From NCBI RefSeq assembly GCF_017498545.1, contig NZ_CP071793.1:11526256-11590255 (forward strand): a stretch of 64,000 bases of DNA, written 5' to 3'. Under the pieces are notes generated by a model that saw nothing but the letters and a program-made list of their open reading frames with translations, ran no database searches and had not been told where the DNA came from. Shown piece by piece: positions 1-9,209 of the stretch; the stretch's first letter is position 1; every line of letters begins with the position of its first letter. This stretch comes from Sulfidibacter corallicola (GTDB taxonomy: Bacteria; Acidobacteriota; Holophagae; Acanthopleuribacterales; Acanthopleuribacteraceae). A program made the translations under genes and the position numbers.

Positions 1-389
1 GTCAGGGCGAAATGGCCCAGATGGTTGACGCCGAATTGCAGTTCGAAACCGTCGCTGGTTTCCTGGCGTTGGGGCGGCACCATGACGCCGGCATTGTTGA
101 TCAGCAGGTCGAGGTGATCGTGTTCGGCCTTGAAGGCATTGACGAACGCGTGGATCGAAGCCAGGTCGGACAGGTCGAGCTGTTTGACTGTCACGATCCC
201 GGCGGGCTTGTCCGCTTCGATTCGTTGCATGGCGGCAGCTGCCTTCTCGCGGTTGCGGCAGGCCAGAATGACATCGGCGCCTTTGGCCGCGAGAGCCCGA
301 GCCGTTTCGAAACCGATACCGGTGTTCGAACCCGTGACGATGGCGATGCGGCCTTTCTGATCGGGAATCTGCGCTTGGTTCCATTTCAT
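1..389 (-). CDS. short-chain dehydrogenase/reductase, partial (C-terminus off the left edge)
   Basis: About 129 N-terminal residues of an NAD(P)-dependent SDR. The nucleotide-binding motif TGSNTGIG starts near residue 19, and the structural motif NNAG lies near residue 90 before the window ends; the catalytic YxxxK is outside the window. The sequence resembles the retinol-dehydrogenase-like bacterial oxidoreductases. The ATG at 389 has a strong ribosome site (GGAAAGGAGTG) just upstream. It lies 70 bases after the RND pump in the same direction, so it is probably the last gene of the efflux operon. Substrate is unknown. Confidence 0.85.
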   Translation of the reverse strand, partial: MKWNQAQIPDQKGRIAIVTGSNTGIGFETARALAAKGADVILACRNREKAAAAMQRIEADKPAGIVTVKQLDLSDLASIHAFVNAFKAEHDHLDLLINNAGVMVPPQRQETSDGFELQFGVNHLGHFAL

Positions 390-459
390 GATCTCACTCC
401 TTTCCATGTGTGTTGGGTACTCCGAGAGGTTGGACGATTGGCGGGACGGTGGACACGGT

Positions 460-3400
460 TCATTTCGCGATCACTTCGACGGGTTGGGGTTCGGGGTGGG
501 CCTGACCTCGCAGTCCCCCGAACCGATGCCACACGGATTCGCTGACCCGTTGGATCAGCACGTACATTGCGGGCACGAAGAGGACCAGCAGCAGGGTGGC
601 GGAAAGCATGCCGCTGAACACGGCGGTCCCCAGCGCCTGGCGGCTGTTGGCACCGGCGCCGCTGGCCACGACCAGGGGCACCATGCCGAGAATGAAGGTG
701 GTGGCCGTCATCAGGATGGGCCGGAATCTGAGGCGTGCCGCCTCGCGCGCCGCCTCGAGAATGCCGTGGCCCTCGTCGCGGGCGGCCTTGGCGAATTCCG
801 TGATGAGGATGGCGGTCTTGCAGGCGAGCGCCACCAGGAGGACCAGGCCGATCTGGGTGTAGACGTTGATGTCCATGCCGCGAATCGCCACCGCGATCAC
901 GGTTCCCAGCATGGCGAGCGGCACGGTCAGGATGACCGAGAGCGGCAGGGTCCAGCTCTCGTACTGGGCGGCCAGCACGAGGTACACGAAAATCACCGCC
1001 AGAATCAGCACGATCGCGGTCTTGCCCTGCGCCGCCTTCTCCTGGAAGGACATGTCGGTCCACTCGTAACCCATGCCGTGGGGCAACGAGGTGTCGGCCA
1101 GGTTCTCGATCAGGGCCATGGCCTCGCCGGAACTGATGCCGGCCGCCCCCTGGCCGTTCAATTGTGCGGAGGGATAGAGGTTGTACCGGGTGATGGTTTG
1201 CGGACCGACACCGTGTGACACGTCGATCACCGAACCAAGCGGCACCATGGCGCCGTTTTCGTTGCGCACTTCCAGGCGGGCGATGTCGTCGGGATGCGAT
1301 CGGAAATCGGCATCCGCCTGGACGCGAACCTGGTAGTTCTTGCCGAATTTGCTGAAGTCGTTGACGTAGACCGAGCCGAGGTTGGCTTGCAAGGTTTCGA
1401 ATACGTCCGAAAGGGGCACCCCGAGCGCCTTGGTCTGGGTGCGATCCACCTCGGCCCGCAACTGGGGCACATTGGCCCGGAAGGTCGTGAACACGCGCTG
1501 CAGATCCGCGTGACCGTTGGCCGCCATCATCAGCTTGAAGGTCTCTTCCTGCAACCGGTCCAGACCCAGGTTGGCGCGATCCTGCACCTGAAGCGTGAAA
1601 CCGCCGGCCAAGCCGGCACCAAGCACGGGCGGCGGCGGGAAGGCGAAGACCATGGCTTCCTGGATGCCGGCGACCGCACCCCAGAGCTGGCCCACCATCG
1701 CGTCCACGGAAAGACCCGCGGGCAGCCGCTCTTCCCAGGGATCGAACACGACCCACACCACCGCGGTGTTGGAGGCGGTGGACATGTCCAGCACCGACAA
1801 CCCGGGTATGGAGACGTAGTTCTCGACACCAGGCATCTGTTCGAGCCTGGCCTCGATGTCCTTGGCCACCTGTTTGGTGCGATCGAGCGAGGCGGCGTCG
1901 GGCAGTTGCACCGCGATCAGGGCCCAACCCTGATCTTCGTTGGGCACGAATCCTTTGGGAAGCTCGATGAAACCCCAGAGCGCCGCGAGACTGAGACCAC
2001 CGAAGAACAGGGACATGACCAGGGTTCGCCGAATCAAACCGCCGACCATGACGCCGTATGCCTTTTGGACCCGGTCGAAGAAGCGGTTGAAGGCGCGCGC
2101 GAACAGGTTGGGCCGTTTTCCGCGAGAGGGTCGCAGCAGGATGGCGGCCAGGGCCGGGCTCAGCGTGAGCGCGTTGATGGTGGAAAACACCGTCGCGGAA
2201 GCGATGGCTAGCGCGAACTGGCGGTAGAGCTGACCTGTGGTGCCCCCCATGAAGGCCGTGGGCACGAAGACCGAGAGCAGCACCAACGTGGTGGCGATGA
2301 CCGGCCCGGTCACCTCCTTCATGGTCCGGATCGTGGCGTCCTTGCCCGTCGTGTCGGATTCGTCCAGGTGCCTGGTCACGTTCTCGACGACGACGATCGC
2401 ATCGTCGACCACGATCCCGATCGCCAACACGAGCCCGAACAGGGACAGCATGTTGATGCTCACATCGAGCCAGTACATCACGGCCAGGGTGCCGAAGATG
2501 GAGACCGGAATGGTCGCGACGGGAATCAGGCTGGCCCGCCAGTTCTGCAGGAAGAGCAGGATGACGAACACGACCAACAGGACGGTGATGGACAGGGTAT
2601 CGACGACTTCGGCGATGGAGACTTCCACGAAGGTGGTGGCATCGAACGGAATGGTGTAGGCCACACCGGGTGGAAAATTCTCGGCAAGCGTGGCCATGCG
2701 GTCCTTGACGCGCTGGGCCACGGCCAGGGCGTTGGCGCCCGGTTGGAGGTAGATTCCGATGGCCGAAGCGTCCTGGCCGTTGGTTTGGCTGACCATGTCG
2801 TAGTTCTGGGCACCCAGTTCCACCCGGGCCACGTCCGCCAGACGGATCATGCCTCCGCCCGGCAGGTTCTTGACGATGATCTGTTCGAATTGCGCCACTT
2901 CCTCCAGCCGGCCGGTCACGTTGACCGCGAACTGGAACGGCTGGCCGCCTGTGCCCGGCATCTGGCCGATCTGGCCCGCGGCTACCTGCACGTTCTGCTC
3001 GCGCAGGGCGGCGATCACGTCGCTGCTGGTGAGCCGCCGCGCCTTCAAACGATCGGGGTCGATCCAAATCCGCATGCTGTAATCGCTGGAACCGTAGGCC
3101 ACGACCGAACCCACCCCTTCGATGCGGGTGAGCTGATCCTTGATGTGCAGGCTGGTGTAGTTGCCCAAATAGAGGGCGTCGTAGCGGTCGTCGGGCGAGA
3201 TCAGCGACACGAACAACAGGATGCTGCTGGCCTGCTTGCTGACCGTGATCCCCATGCGCTGCACTTCCGGAGGCAACTGGGACTCCACCTGGCCTACGCG
3301 GTTCTGCACCAGGACTTGGGCCAGATCGATGTCGGTACCCGCTTCGAAGGTGACCGAGAGGGTGTATTCACCGTTGTTAGTGCTGGTGCTGGACATGTAC

Positions 3401-3630
3401 AGCATGTTCTCCACGCCGTTGACCTGCTCTTCGATGACCTGGGCCACCGTGTCGGCCAACACGCCCGCACCTGCGCCTGGATAGACTGCCCGAACCTGGA
3501 CTCGCGGCGGTGCGATTTCCGGGTACTGGGCCACGGGCAACGACTGCAACGTGACCAGGCCCGCCATGACGATCACGACCGACACCACGATCGCGAGGAT
3601 GGGCCGCTCGATGAAAATGCGACTGAACAT
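460..3630 (-). CDS. RND multidrug efflux pump, inner-membrane subunit (HAE1/AcrB family)
   Basis: A 1056-residue proton-driven transporter of the AcrB/MexB type. It begins MFSRIFIERPILAIVVSVVI, the usual first membrane helix. The paired proton-relay aspartates in TM4 are present at D409-D410 within GIVVDDAIVVVENV, at almost the same positions as in E. coli AcrB. Two large periplasmic loops follow TM1 and TM7, and length is normal for the family. It begins 8 bases after the adaptor gene stop and belongs to the operon OMF-adaptor-pump-SDR. Substrates are likely hydrophobic drugs or detergents (family knowledge). Confidence 0.95.
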   Translation of the reverse strand: MFSRIFIERPILAIVVSVVIVMAGLVTLQSLPVAQYPEIAPPRVQVRAVYPGAGAGVLADTVAQVIEEQVNGVENMLYMSSTSTNNGEYTLSVTFEAGTDIDLAQVLVQNRVGQVESQLPPEVQRMGITVSKQASSILLFVSLISPDDRYDALYLGNYTSLHIKDQLTRIEGVGSVVAYGSSDYSMRIWIDPDRLKARRLTSSDVIAALREQNVQVAAGQIGQMPGTGGQPFQFAVNVTGRLEEVAQFEQIIVKNLPGGGMIRLADVARVELGAQNYDMVSQTNGQDASAIGIYLQPGANALAVAQRVKDRMATLAENFPPGVAYTIPFDATTFVEVSIAEVVDTLSITVLLVVFVILLFLQNWRASLIPVATIPVSIFGTLAVMYWLDVSINMLSLFGLVLAIGIVVDDAIVVVENVTRHLDESDTTGKDATIRTMKEVTGPVIATTLVLLSVFVPTAFMGGTTGQLYRQFALAIASATVFSTINALTLSPALAAILLRPSRGKRPNLFARAFNRFFDRVQKAYGVMVGGLIRRTLVMSLFFGGLSLAALWGFIELPKGFVPNEDQGWALIAVQLPDAASLDRTKQVAKDIEARLEQMPGVENYVSIPGLSVLDMSTASNTAVVWVVFDPWEERLPAGLSVDAMVGQLWGAVAGIQEAMVFAFPPPPVLGAGLAGGFTLQVQDRANLGLDRLQEETFKLMMAANGHADLQRVFTTFRANVPQLRAEVDRTQTKALGVPLSDVFETLQANLGSVYVNDFSKFGKNYQVRVQADADFRSHPDDIARLEVRNENGAMVPLGSVIDVSHGVGPQTITRYNLYPSAQLNGQGAAGISSGEAMALIENLADTSLPHGMGYEWTDMSFQEKAAQGKTAIVLILAVIFVYLVLAAQYESWTLPLSVILTVPLAMLGTVIAVAIRGMDINVYTQIGLVLLVALACKTAILITEFAKAARDEGHGILEAAREAARLRFRPILMTATTFILGMVPLVVASGAGANSRQALGTAVFSGMLSATLLLVLFVPAMYVLIQRVSESVWHRFGGLRGQAHPEPQPVEVIAK

Positions 3631-3638
3631 GGGACCTC

Positions 3639-4814
3639 CTATGCCGGCGGCTGGCTGTTTTCTGCCGCATTCGCCATTTGGGACGGCTTCTCGGTGGGCG
3701 TGACCGGTGTACCGGGGCGCGCTTTTTGAAGACCGTTGACGATCACGCGGTCACCCGCTTCGATGCCACCGGAAATGACGCGGAGGTCGTCTACCAGCGG
3801 CCCCGTCGCCACGGGTCGGTACCGCACCAGATCGTCTTCACCCAGGACCAGCAGGAAATCGCCCTGCTGGTCTCGATTCACTGCGGTTTCCGGGACCAGC
3901 AGCGCCGCGGTCGGAGCGCCCACGGGCACCCGTACCCGGGCGAACAGGCCTGGCAACAAACGGTGATCGGGGTTGGCGAAGATGGCGCGAATGCGAAGGG
4001 TTCCCGTCTCGGGATCCACGCGGGTATCCACGAAATGGATGGAACCCTCGAAGGGGTAGTCACTGCCGCCCGCGAGCCCGAGTTCGACCGGCGTTCCCTG
4101 CCCCTCGCCCCCGGCTTCGGTATTGAACCGCTCCATTTCCAACAGGTCGCGTTCGTTGATGGTGAAGTAGACGTAGAGCGGATCGGCGCCCACAATGGTG
4201 GTGAGGGCGGTTCGCTCCCCGGCGCCCACCAGGTTGCCCGGGTCCACCAGCGTTCGCCCGATGCGGCCATCGATCGGCGCGGTGATTCGGGTATAGGAAA
4301 GGTCCAGTGTCGCCCGCTTCAGGGCGGCTTCGGCGGACACGACCGCGGCCCTGGCGATGGCGATATCGGCGTCGGCCTCGATCACCGCCACTTCGCTGAC
4401 CGCCTTGTCCTTGAAGGCTTCGCGTCGGCGTCGTCCGGTGGCCTCGGCCAGGTCCAGCTCCGCCTTACGAATCGCGAGGGTCGCCTTGGCTTCGTCCAAT
4501 CGGGCCTCGAAGGGTTCGGCATCCAAGCTGTACAAGAGATCGCCCTTGCGAACCAGGCTGCCCGGGACGAAGTGCTTTCGTTCGACGATGCCTTCCACCC
4601 GCGCGCGAACCGTCACGGATTCCAAGGCTTCGGTCATTCCCGTGAAGTGTTTGTAATGGGTGATGGTTTTCTGATGGGGCTTTTGAACGGTGACCGCCGG
4701 TGGAGGGGGCGCCGCGGGTGTGGCCGGGGCTTCCCCCGCACATCCGACGAGCAGGGCCGTGACGGCGGCCAAAATGGGGAACAATGCCCGAGGTCTTTCA
4801 AATAGTCGCTTCAT
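3639..4814 (-). CDS. RND efflux periplasmic adaptor (membrane fusion protein), lipoprotein
   Basis: A 391-residue adaptor that links the inner-membrane pump to the outer-membrane channel. The N-terminal signal ends in a lipobox (LLVGC, Cys25), so the protein should be lipid-anchored. A first lipoyl half lies near 60-95 (ESVTVRARVEGIVERKHF), an alpha hairpin spans about 100-170, the second lipoyl half is TRITAPIDGRIGRTLVDPG, and a beta-barrel/MP domain follows. The ATG at 4814 is chosen because it precedes the signal peptide; the ribosome site (GAGAGG) is modest. The reading frame stays open upstream into the OMF gene, but that extension has no family similarity. Confidence 0.92.
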   Translation of the reverse strand: MKRLFERPRALFPILAAVTALLVGCAGEAPATPAAPPPPAVTVQKPHQKTITHYKHFTGMTEALESVTVRARVEGIVERKHFVPGSLVRKGDLLYSLDAEPFEARLDEAKATLAIRKAELDLAEATGRRRREAFKDKAVSEVAVIEADADIAIARAAVVSAEAALKRATLDLSYTRITAPIDGRIGRTLVDPGNLVGAGERTALTTIVGADPLYVYFTINERDLLEMERFNTEAGGEGQGTPVELGLAGGSDYPFEGSIHFVDTRVDPETGTLRIRAIFANPDHRLLPGLFARVRVPVGAPTAALLVPETAVNRDQQGDFLLVLGEDDLVRYRPVATGPLVDDLRVISGGIEAGDRVIVNGLQKARPGTPVTPTEKPSQMANAAENSQPPA

Positions 4815-4846
4815 GATGTTCAACCTCTCGTGTGGTTCGATGCCGG

Positions 4847-6310
4847 TTATGGGTGCGAGGCGCCCTGGTTCGCGGTATGGGTGGTTTGGTTGGGATCCCA
4901 GCCACCGCCCAGGGCGGCGTAGAGCCGCACGAAGTTGGCGGCGCAATCGCCACGGGCCGCGGCGAGCTGGTTCTCGAAATCCAATTGATCGCGCCGGGCA
5001 TCCAGAATCGGTTGAAAATCGATCAGGCCCTGGGTGTAGAGGTCGGTGGCCAGGCGCACCGACTCCTGCGCCGCGGTGACGGAACGCTCCAGGGCGCCGA
5101 GTCGGATGCGGCCCTCGGTGTAGGCCTCGAGGGCGTTCTCCACCTCGCGGAGCCCGTTCAAAACGGATTGCTCGTAGGTGAAAAGGGCCTGCTGGGTGAG
5201 CGCGTCTCGCGCCTTGATTTGGTTGCGGATGCGGCCCCCCGAGAAAATGTTCCAACGCAGCGAGGGGCCGAACGAAAGGGTACGACTGCCGGCATCCAAC
5301 AGGTTCGAGGCGTCGAACGATTCATTCCCGAACGAACCGACCAGCGAGAAACTGGGATAGAGCGCGGCTTTGGCCACGCCGATCCGCGCGGTTTGGGCGG
5401 CCAGCATGCGCTCGGCCCGCCGGATGTCGGGGCGCTGGCGCAGGAGATCGGCGGGGACCCCGAGGGTCACTTTGGGCGGCGGCAGCGGGATCGGCCGCGG
5501 ATTCAGGATCTCTTGCGAAAGCGCACCGGGCTGGCGCCCCAAAAGTACGGCCAGGTTGTTGACCCCCTGAGAAACCGCCAAACGCAGCGGAGGAACCTGG
5601 GCCTGGGCGTGGGCCAACAGTCGCTGGGCCTGGGCCAGGTCGAGGTGGGTGGCCAAACCGTGGTCCACCCGGACCTGCACCAGATCGAGCAACGCCTTTT
5701 GCGCTTCGATATTGGCTTGGGCCGCGGCCAACCGGGCCTGGTTCGTACGGATGTCCAGGTAAGTGAGCGAGACGGTGGAAAAGAGCGTGATCATCACATC
5801 GGTGCGCTCTTCCTCGGTGGCCTGATACTCCGCGTGGGCGGCCTCCACCGATCGGCGGATACGACCGAACAGGTCGATTTCCCAACTGGCGGTGAGTGCA
5901 TGGGCATAGAGCGTCTCCACGCCCAGGTCGGCGCCGCTGTTCTCGCTGGTGCGGATGCGCTGCACCTCGGCCCCGCCTTCAGCGGCGGGAAGTCGTTCGC
6001 CCCGCGCGAAACCGAGCAGGGCCCTCGTTTCGGCGACACGGGCGACGGCGGTGAGCAGGTCCCGGTTGTTCTGGGCGGCTTCGGCCACCAGGCGGTCGAG
6101 CAGGGGATCCTCGAACAGGACCCACCACGCTTGAACCAATTCGGCCTGGGGCAGCAGCGCCGGATCTTCGGTGTGGTGCCATTGTGGCGCCAATTCCAGT
6201 TCCGGTTTCTTGTAGTCGGGCCCAACGGTGACGCAACCGGCGAGAAAGAGCAGGGTGAGCAGCGAAAGGAGCCTACCGCGGAGGTTTCTTTCGTGCGGCG
6301 ATGATGTCAT
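4847..6310 (-). CDS. outer-membrane efflux channel (TolC/OprM, NodT lipoprotein family)
   Basis: A 487-residue outer-membrane factor. It has a lipoprotein signal (LFLAGC, Cys26) and then VGPDYKKPE, typical of the NodT/OprM group. Two OEP domains repeat along the chain, and the second contains the family phrase RPDIRRAERMLAAQTARIGVAKAALYPSFSL. It is the first gene of the efflux operon, 33 bases ahead of the adaptor. The operator at 6388-6405 lies 77 bases upstream of its ATG. Confidence 0.93.
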   Translation of the reverse strand: MTSSPHERNLRGRLLSLLTLLFLAGCVTVGPDYKKPELELAPQWHHTEDPALLPQAELVQAWWVLFEDPLLDRLVAEAAQNNRDLLTAVARVAETRALLGFARGERLPAAEGGAEVQRIRTSENSGADLGVETLYAHALTASWEIDLFGRIRRSVEAAHAEYQATEEERTDVMITLFSTVSLTYLDIRTNQARLAAAQANIEAQKALLDLVQVRVDHGLATHLDLAQAQRLLAHAQAQVPPLRLAVSQGVNNLAVLLGRQPGALSQEILNPRPIPLPPPKVTLGVPADLLRQRPDIRRAERMLAAQTARIGVAKAALYPSFSLVGSFGNESFDASNLLDAGSRTLSFGPSLRWNIFSGGRIRNQIKARDALTQQALFTYEQSVLNGLREVENALEAYTEGRIRLGALERSVTAAQESVRLATDLYTQGLIDFQPILDARRDQLDFENQLAAARGDCAANFVRLYAALGGGWDPNQTTHTANQGASHP

Positions 6311-6387
6311 GGTCTTGGCCTCCAGATAGGTGACGGATGACAGGTGAGTCGGTCAAGGGTGATGGGGTGGGAAAATGCGATGCTCTT

Positions 6388-6405
6388 GATTGAACGTTCA
6401 TTCGA
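6388..6405. promoter_or_regulatory. TetR-type operator upstream of the efflux operon (copy 1)
   Basis: The 18-base sequence GATTGAACGTTCATTCGA contains the perfect palindrome TGAACGTTCA, extended to GA..TC with one mismatch pair. The identical 18 bases recur at 7109-7126 in front of the tetR gene. It lies 77 bases upstream of the OMF start. Two identical sites on the two promoters of a tetR/efflux pair strongly suggest repression of both by the same protein. Confidence 0.8.
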
Positions 6406-6526
6406 TTGTTACTCAAAAAAAAGGCTGATCACGGCGCACGCCCCACGCACAGGGGACGTCGCCATGGTCGATTCGGGTCGTCTTTGGCGGTTTCGAGTGG
6501 GGTGCTGGACGGGCTGGGAGAAACGC

Positions 6527-7096
6527 CTAGCGGCGGATCGCTTCCCAAAGGGCGTCGACCACCCGATCGATCAGGGGATCGTCGAGCTCCAGGACGCCGG
6601 AGGCCTGTTTTCGGGCCAGGGAGCTGGCCACGTCGACGGTCAGGGTTCCGATGACGGGCGGCGGCAAATCCTTGATGATCATTTCTTTTTTGGCGCGTTC
6701 GAAACAATCGAGGAGCGGTTCGAAATAGCGCTCGACCTCGTCGCGAATCGCGGGCTCGTTGTAGGGAGAGTTGGTAAACTGCTCCAGAAAGGTCACTTCC
6801 CTGGGGTGCTGCAGGCTGTAGCGAAAGCAGAGGGCGCACAGCTCGCGGATCTGTACGCTCAGGGGTTTGCCGGGGTCGATCGCGACGAAGAGCGCATCGG
6901 CGAACCCGCGTTTGACGACGCGGTACAACTCGATGATAAGTTCGTCCTTGTTTTTGAAGTAGTGGTAAATGATGCCGGCACTGACCCCGGCCTCCTTGGC
7001 GACCTTGGACATGGCGGTCCCGTGAAACCCGTGACGGGCGATCAGGCGCAGGGTGGCGGCCAGGATCGCTTCTCGTTTGTCTTCGACAGGGCTCAT
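6527..7096 (-). CDS. TetR-family repressor, probable regulator of the adjacent efflux operon
   Basis: A 189-residue TetR regulator. The N-terminal helix-turn-helix is KREAILAATLRLIARHGFHG through SAGIIYHYFKNKDELI; the rest is a ligand-binding domain with TetR_C-like helices. ATG 7096 is chosen because it directly precedes the HTH and follows GGGAGATC; the frame stays open upstream but has no domain. It lies upstream of, and in the same direction as, the OMF gene, with an operator copy in front of each. Expected action: autorepression and repression of efflux until a drug binds. Confidence 0.92.
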   Translation of the reverse strand: MSPVEDKREAILAATLRLIARHGFHGTAMSKVAKEAGVSAGIIYHYFKNKDELIIELYRVVKRGFADALFVAIDPGKPLSVQIRELCALCFRYSLQHPREVTFLEQFTNSPYNEPAIRDEVERYFEPLLDCFERAKKEMIIKDLPPPVIGTLTVDVASSLARKQASGVLELDDPLIDRVVDALWEAIRR

Positions 7097-7108
7097 GTGA
7101 TCTCCCAA

Positions 7109-7126
7109 GATTGAACGTTCATTCGA
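7109..7126. promoter_or_regulatory. TetR-type operator upstream of tetR (copy 2)
   Basis: The sequence is identical over 18 bases to the site at 6388-6405 and lies 12 bases upstream of the tetR ATG, where it would block transcription or early elongation. The position implies autoregulation. Confidence 0.8.
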
Positions 7127-7263
7127 AATCTTAATGCGAATTTCTCGAATGTCAACCGAGAACCACCATTTTGTCACTTTTTTGGAAAAAACCCGATCGA
7201 TGACTTGGCACGGGTCCCGATCGAATCGTCCGTGGCCATCAATCCAACCCATATCTCGGAGGC

Positions 7264-8047
7264 AACATTGCCTGCACGGTAAGCCAATCGCTTCTTCGAT
7301 GGGGGCTCGCTTCCTGTGTGGCGACGCGGCACACCCGACATTTGAGGACTTGTCCACGGATCACACAGATCCACACGAATACGAACACCGTCGCTCCGCT
7401 GGAGGCCGCTTGCGTTGGTTTCCCGCAATCGAACACAAGACCAGATGGTTCAAAATGACAAATCAACCTTCATAAGCATTTGATAATCATAACCTTAAGT
7501 TCGATCTCTTTTCAGAATACCTGTCGTGTGTCGCTCAGGGGTCCTGTCTATTCGTGTCAATCGGTGTGATTCGTGGACAAACAGAACATGTCGGTCACGA
7601 TCCACCACCTGGAGGAACCGACCCCGTTGGGCCTTCTCTGTCCACGAAAAACACGAAAGGACACGAAAACGACTTTTGTGACATTGCCTGCTCGGTGAGC
7701 CAATCGCTTCTTCGATGGGGGGTTCGCTTCCTGTGTGGCGACGCGGCACACCCGACATTTGAGGACTTGTCCACGGATCACACAGATTCACACGAATACG
7801 AACACCGTCATTTCGTGCGAGGCCGTTTGCGTTGGTTTCCCGCAATCGAACACAAGACCAGATGGTTCAAAATGACAAATTAACCCTCATAGGCATCTGA
7901 TATTCATAATTTTAAGCTCGATCTCCTTTCAGAATACCCGTCGTGTGTCGCTCAGGGGTCCTGTCTATTCGTGTCAATCGGTGTGATTCGTGGACAAACA
8001 GAACATGTCGATCGCGATCCACCGCCTGAAGGAACCGATCCCGTTGG
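7264..8047. repeat. tandem pair of about 367-bp non-coding repeats, period 416 bp
   Basis: Copy A covers about 7264-7630 and copy B about 7680-8047. They differ by scattered substitutions only. Each copy contains an internal inverted repeat: a GTCCACGGATCACACAGAT-type tract near 7352 (and 7768) and its complement ATCGGTGTGATTCGTGGAC near 7556 (and 7976). The 49-base joint holds a degenerate copy of the TGTCCAC-GAAAAACACGAAA tract that bounds the element at 16783-17181. Apparent ORFs here are repeat translations, not genes. The whole interval 7127-8076 has no credible gene. Confidence 0.85.
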
Positions 8048-8076
8048 TACCGACTGGAACGCCCATTCCCAATTGA

Positions 8077-8913
8077 TCAGGGGCCGGCTGTGTCGGGCAA
8101 TTCTTCGATGCGGTCGCCAGATACCTTGAACACGGCTAAAGAGGGCCATCCCTGATGAACACTGGCCAGACAGGCAACGCTGGTTTCATCACCGCTGGAA
8201 TGGTGAAGTGTGGCGCGATATCTACGGTGCATATGTCCACAGAGCACGAGCTTCGGCTTCAAGAGATCCACCAGTTCGCGCGCCGGTTCGTTCCCGATAT
8301 CCTCGGGCTCGACCACGCGATACTGACCGCGAAATTGTTCGTAGTCTTGGGGACACACGAGACCATGGGGCCAATCGTGCAACAGAAGAACATCGACCGG
8401 ATCGTGATCAAGAACGGAATCGACGTCCTTGGCTCCGAATCCAATAAAGTCCTTGAGTGATCGATGACCGATCTTGTCGATCGAAGGTCGGCCCTCCGGC
8501 CAGGTCCGCTCCTGGTAGATTCCGGACAAACCGGCGATACGAAGACCGTGACCAAGTGTCACCGATCCCGCTCTGCCGAGGTAGCGGCAATTCGGTGCCA
8601 CTTCTCCCCCGTCTGCCAACGGTTCGAGAAATCCGTGAGGCTCGTGATTGCCCCCGATGAAATAGATAGGCCACGGAAACCGTCTTTGCTCCCGATGAAA
8701 CAGATGAAAATCACCCAAGGTCTTGTACTTCGCAGGAGCCGACATGGTAGCCACATCCCCGTCATGGCGATGGGGCTCGAAATCTCCCACCTGAAGAATA
8801 AAGTCGAGGTCCACGCCGGAAGAGGATTGCCAACGGGTCACTAAATCGACCATTCGCTGGTGACTACCGTGGACATCGCCAACCGCAGCAAAGTAGGTTT
8901 CTTTCCGTGTCAT
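8077..8913 (-). CDS. calcineurin-like metallophosphoesterase resembling RNA lariat debranching enzyme (Dbr1)
   Basis: A 278-residue phosphoesterase. All metal-ligand blocks are present: GDVHG (D13, H15), VGDFE (D44), GGNHE (N89, H90), LLLHDWPHG (H179) and CGHMH (H227, H229). Beyond the generic motifs, several phrases match eukaryotic Dbr1 from memory: MSAPAKY, FIGGNHEP, GGEVAPNCRYLGRAG, GLRIAGLSGI and LLLHDWP. Dbr1 has Cys where this protein has Asp13, so the metal site is the canonical bacterial type. ATG 8913 follows GGAGGAAGCA; the upstream frame extension lacks support. It stands alone between repeat regions. The natural substrate is unknown. Confidence 0.85.
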   Translation of the reverse strand: MTRKETYFAAVGDVHGSHQRMVDLVTRWQSSSGVDLDFILQVGDFEPHRHDGDVATMSAPAKYKTLGDFHLFHREQRRFPWPIYFIGGNHEPHGFLEPLADGGEVAPNCRYLGRAGSVTLGHGLRIAGLSGIYQERTWPEGRPSIDKIGHRSLKDFIGFGAKDVDSVLDHDPVDVLLLHDWPHGLVCPQDYEQFRGQYRVVEPEDIGNEPARELVDLLKPKLVLCGHMHRRYRATLHHSSGDETSVACLASVHQGWPSLAVFKVSGDRIEELPDTAGP

Positions 8914-9111
8914 TGCTTCCTCCAAATCGCAACGACACATTTCTGGCACACAAAAATCAAAAAGACAACAATAAAACCATATTTTTAGTCACAAAGACAA
9001 AGGGGGCGCTTTTTCCCCAACGTTCCAATATTGGCTTCCACTCGGTGGATCCTCAGACGATTTGTGGCGAGGAAGGCGGCTATCCAAACGGGTTCTCCTC
9101 ATTGTTTTGGG

Positions 9112-9144
9112 GTTTTTCGTGTTTTTTCGTGTTTTTAGTGGACA
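9112..9144. repeat. solo end of the TGTCCACTAAAAACACG repeat family
   Basis: This tract ends GTGTTTTTAGTGGACAG and matches the right end of the element at 16783-17181. A weaker partner (GCGTTTTTTGTGGACTC) lies at 9197-9213, against the end of the next gene. The interval 8914-9209 holds no gene. Confidence 0.65.
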
Positions 9145-9209
9145 GAAAGGACCCGCGAAGGCAGGACACCCCCGCCCCCGCAAAGACAGTTTCCGCGTTT
9201 TTTGTGGAC

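Noticed and set aside
386..3067. 893-codon frame on the minus strand overlapping the RND pump
   Set aside because: It is a shadow frame of the pump gene, very rich in Arg, His and Gly with no domain, as expected for the alternate frame of high-GC coding DNA.
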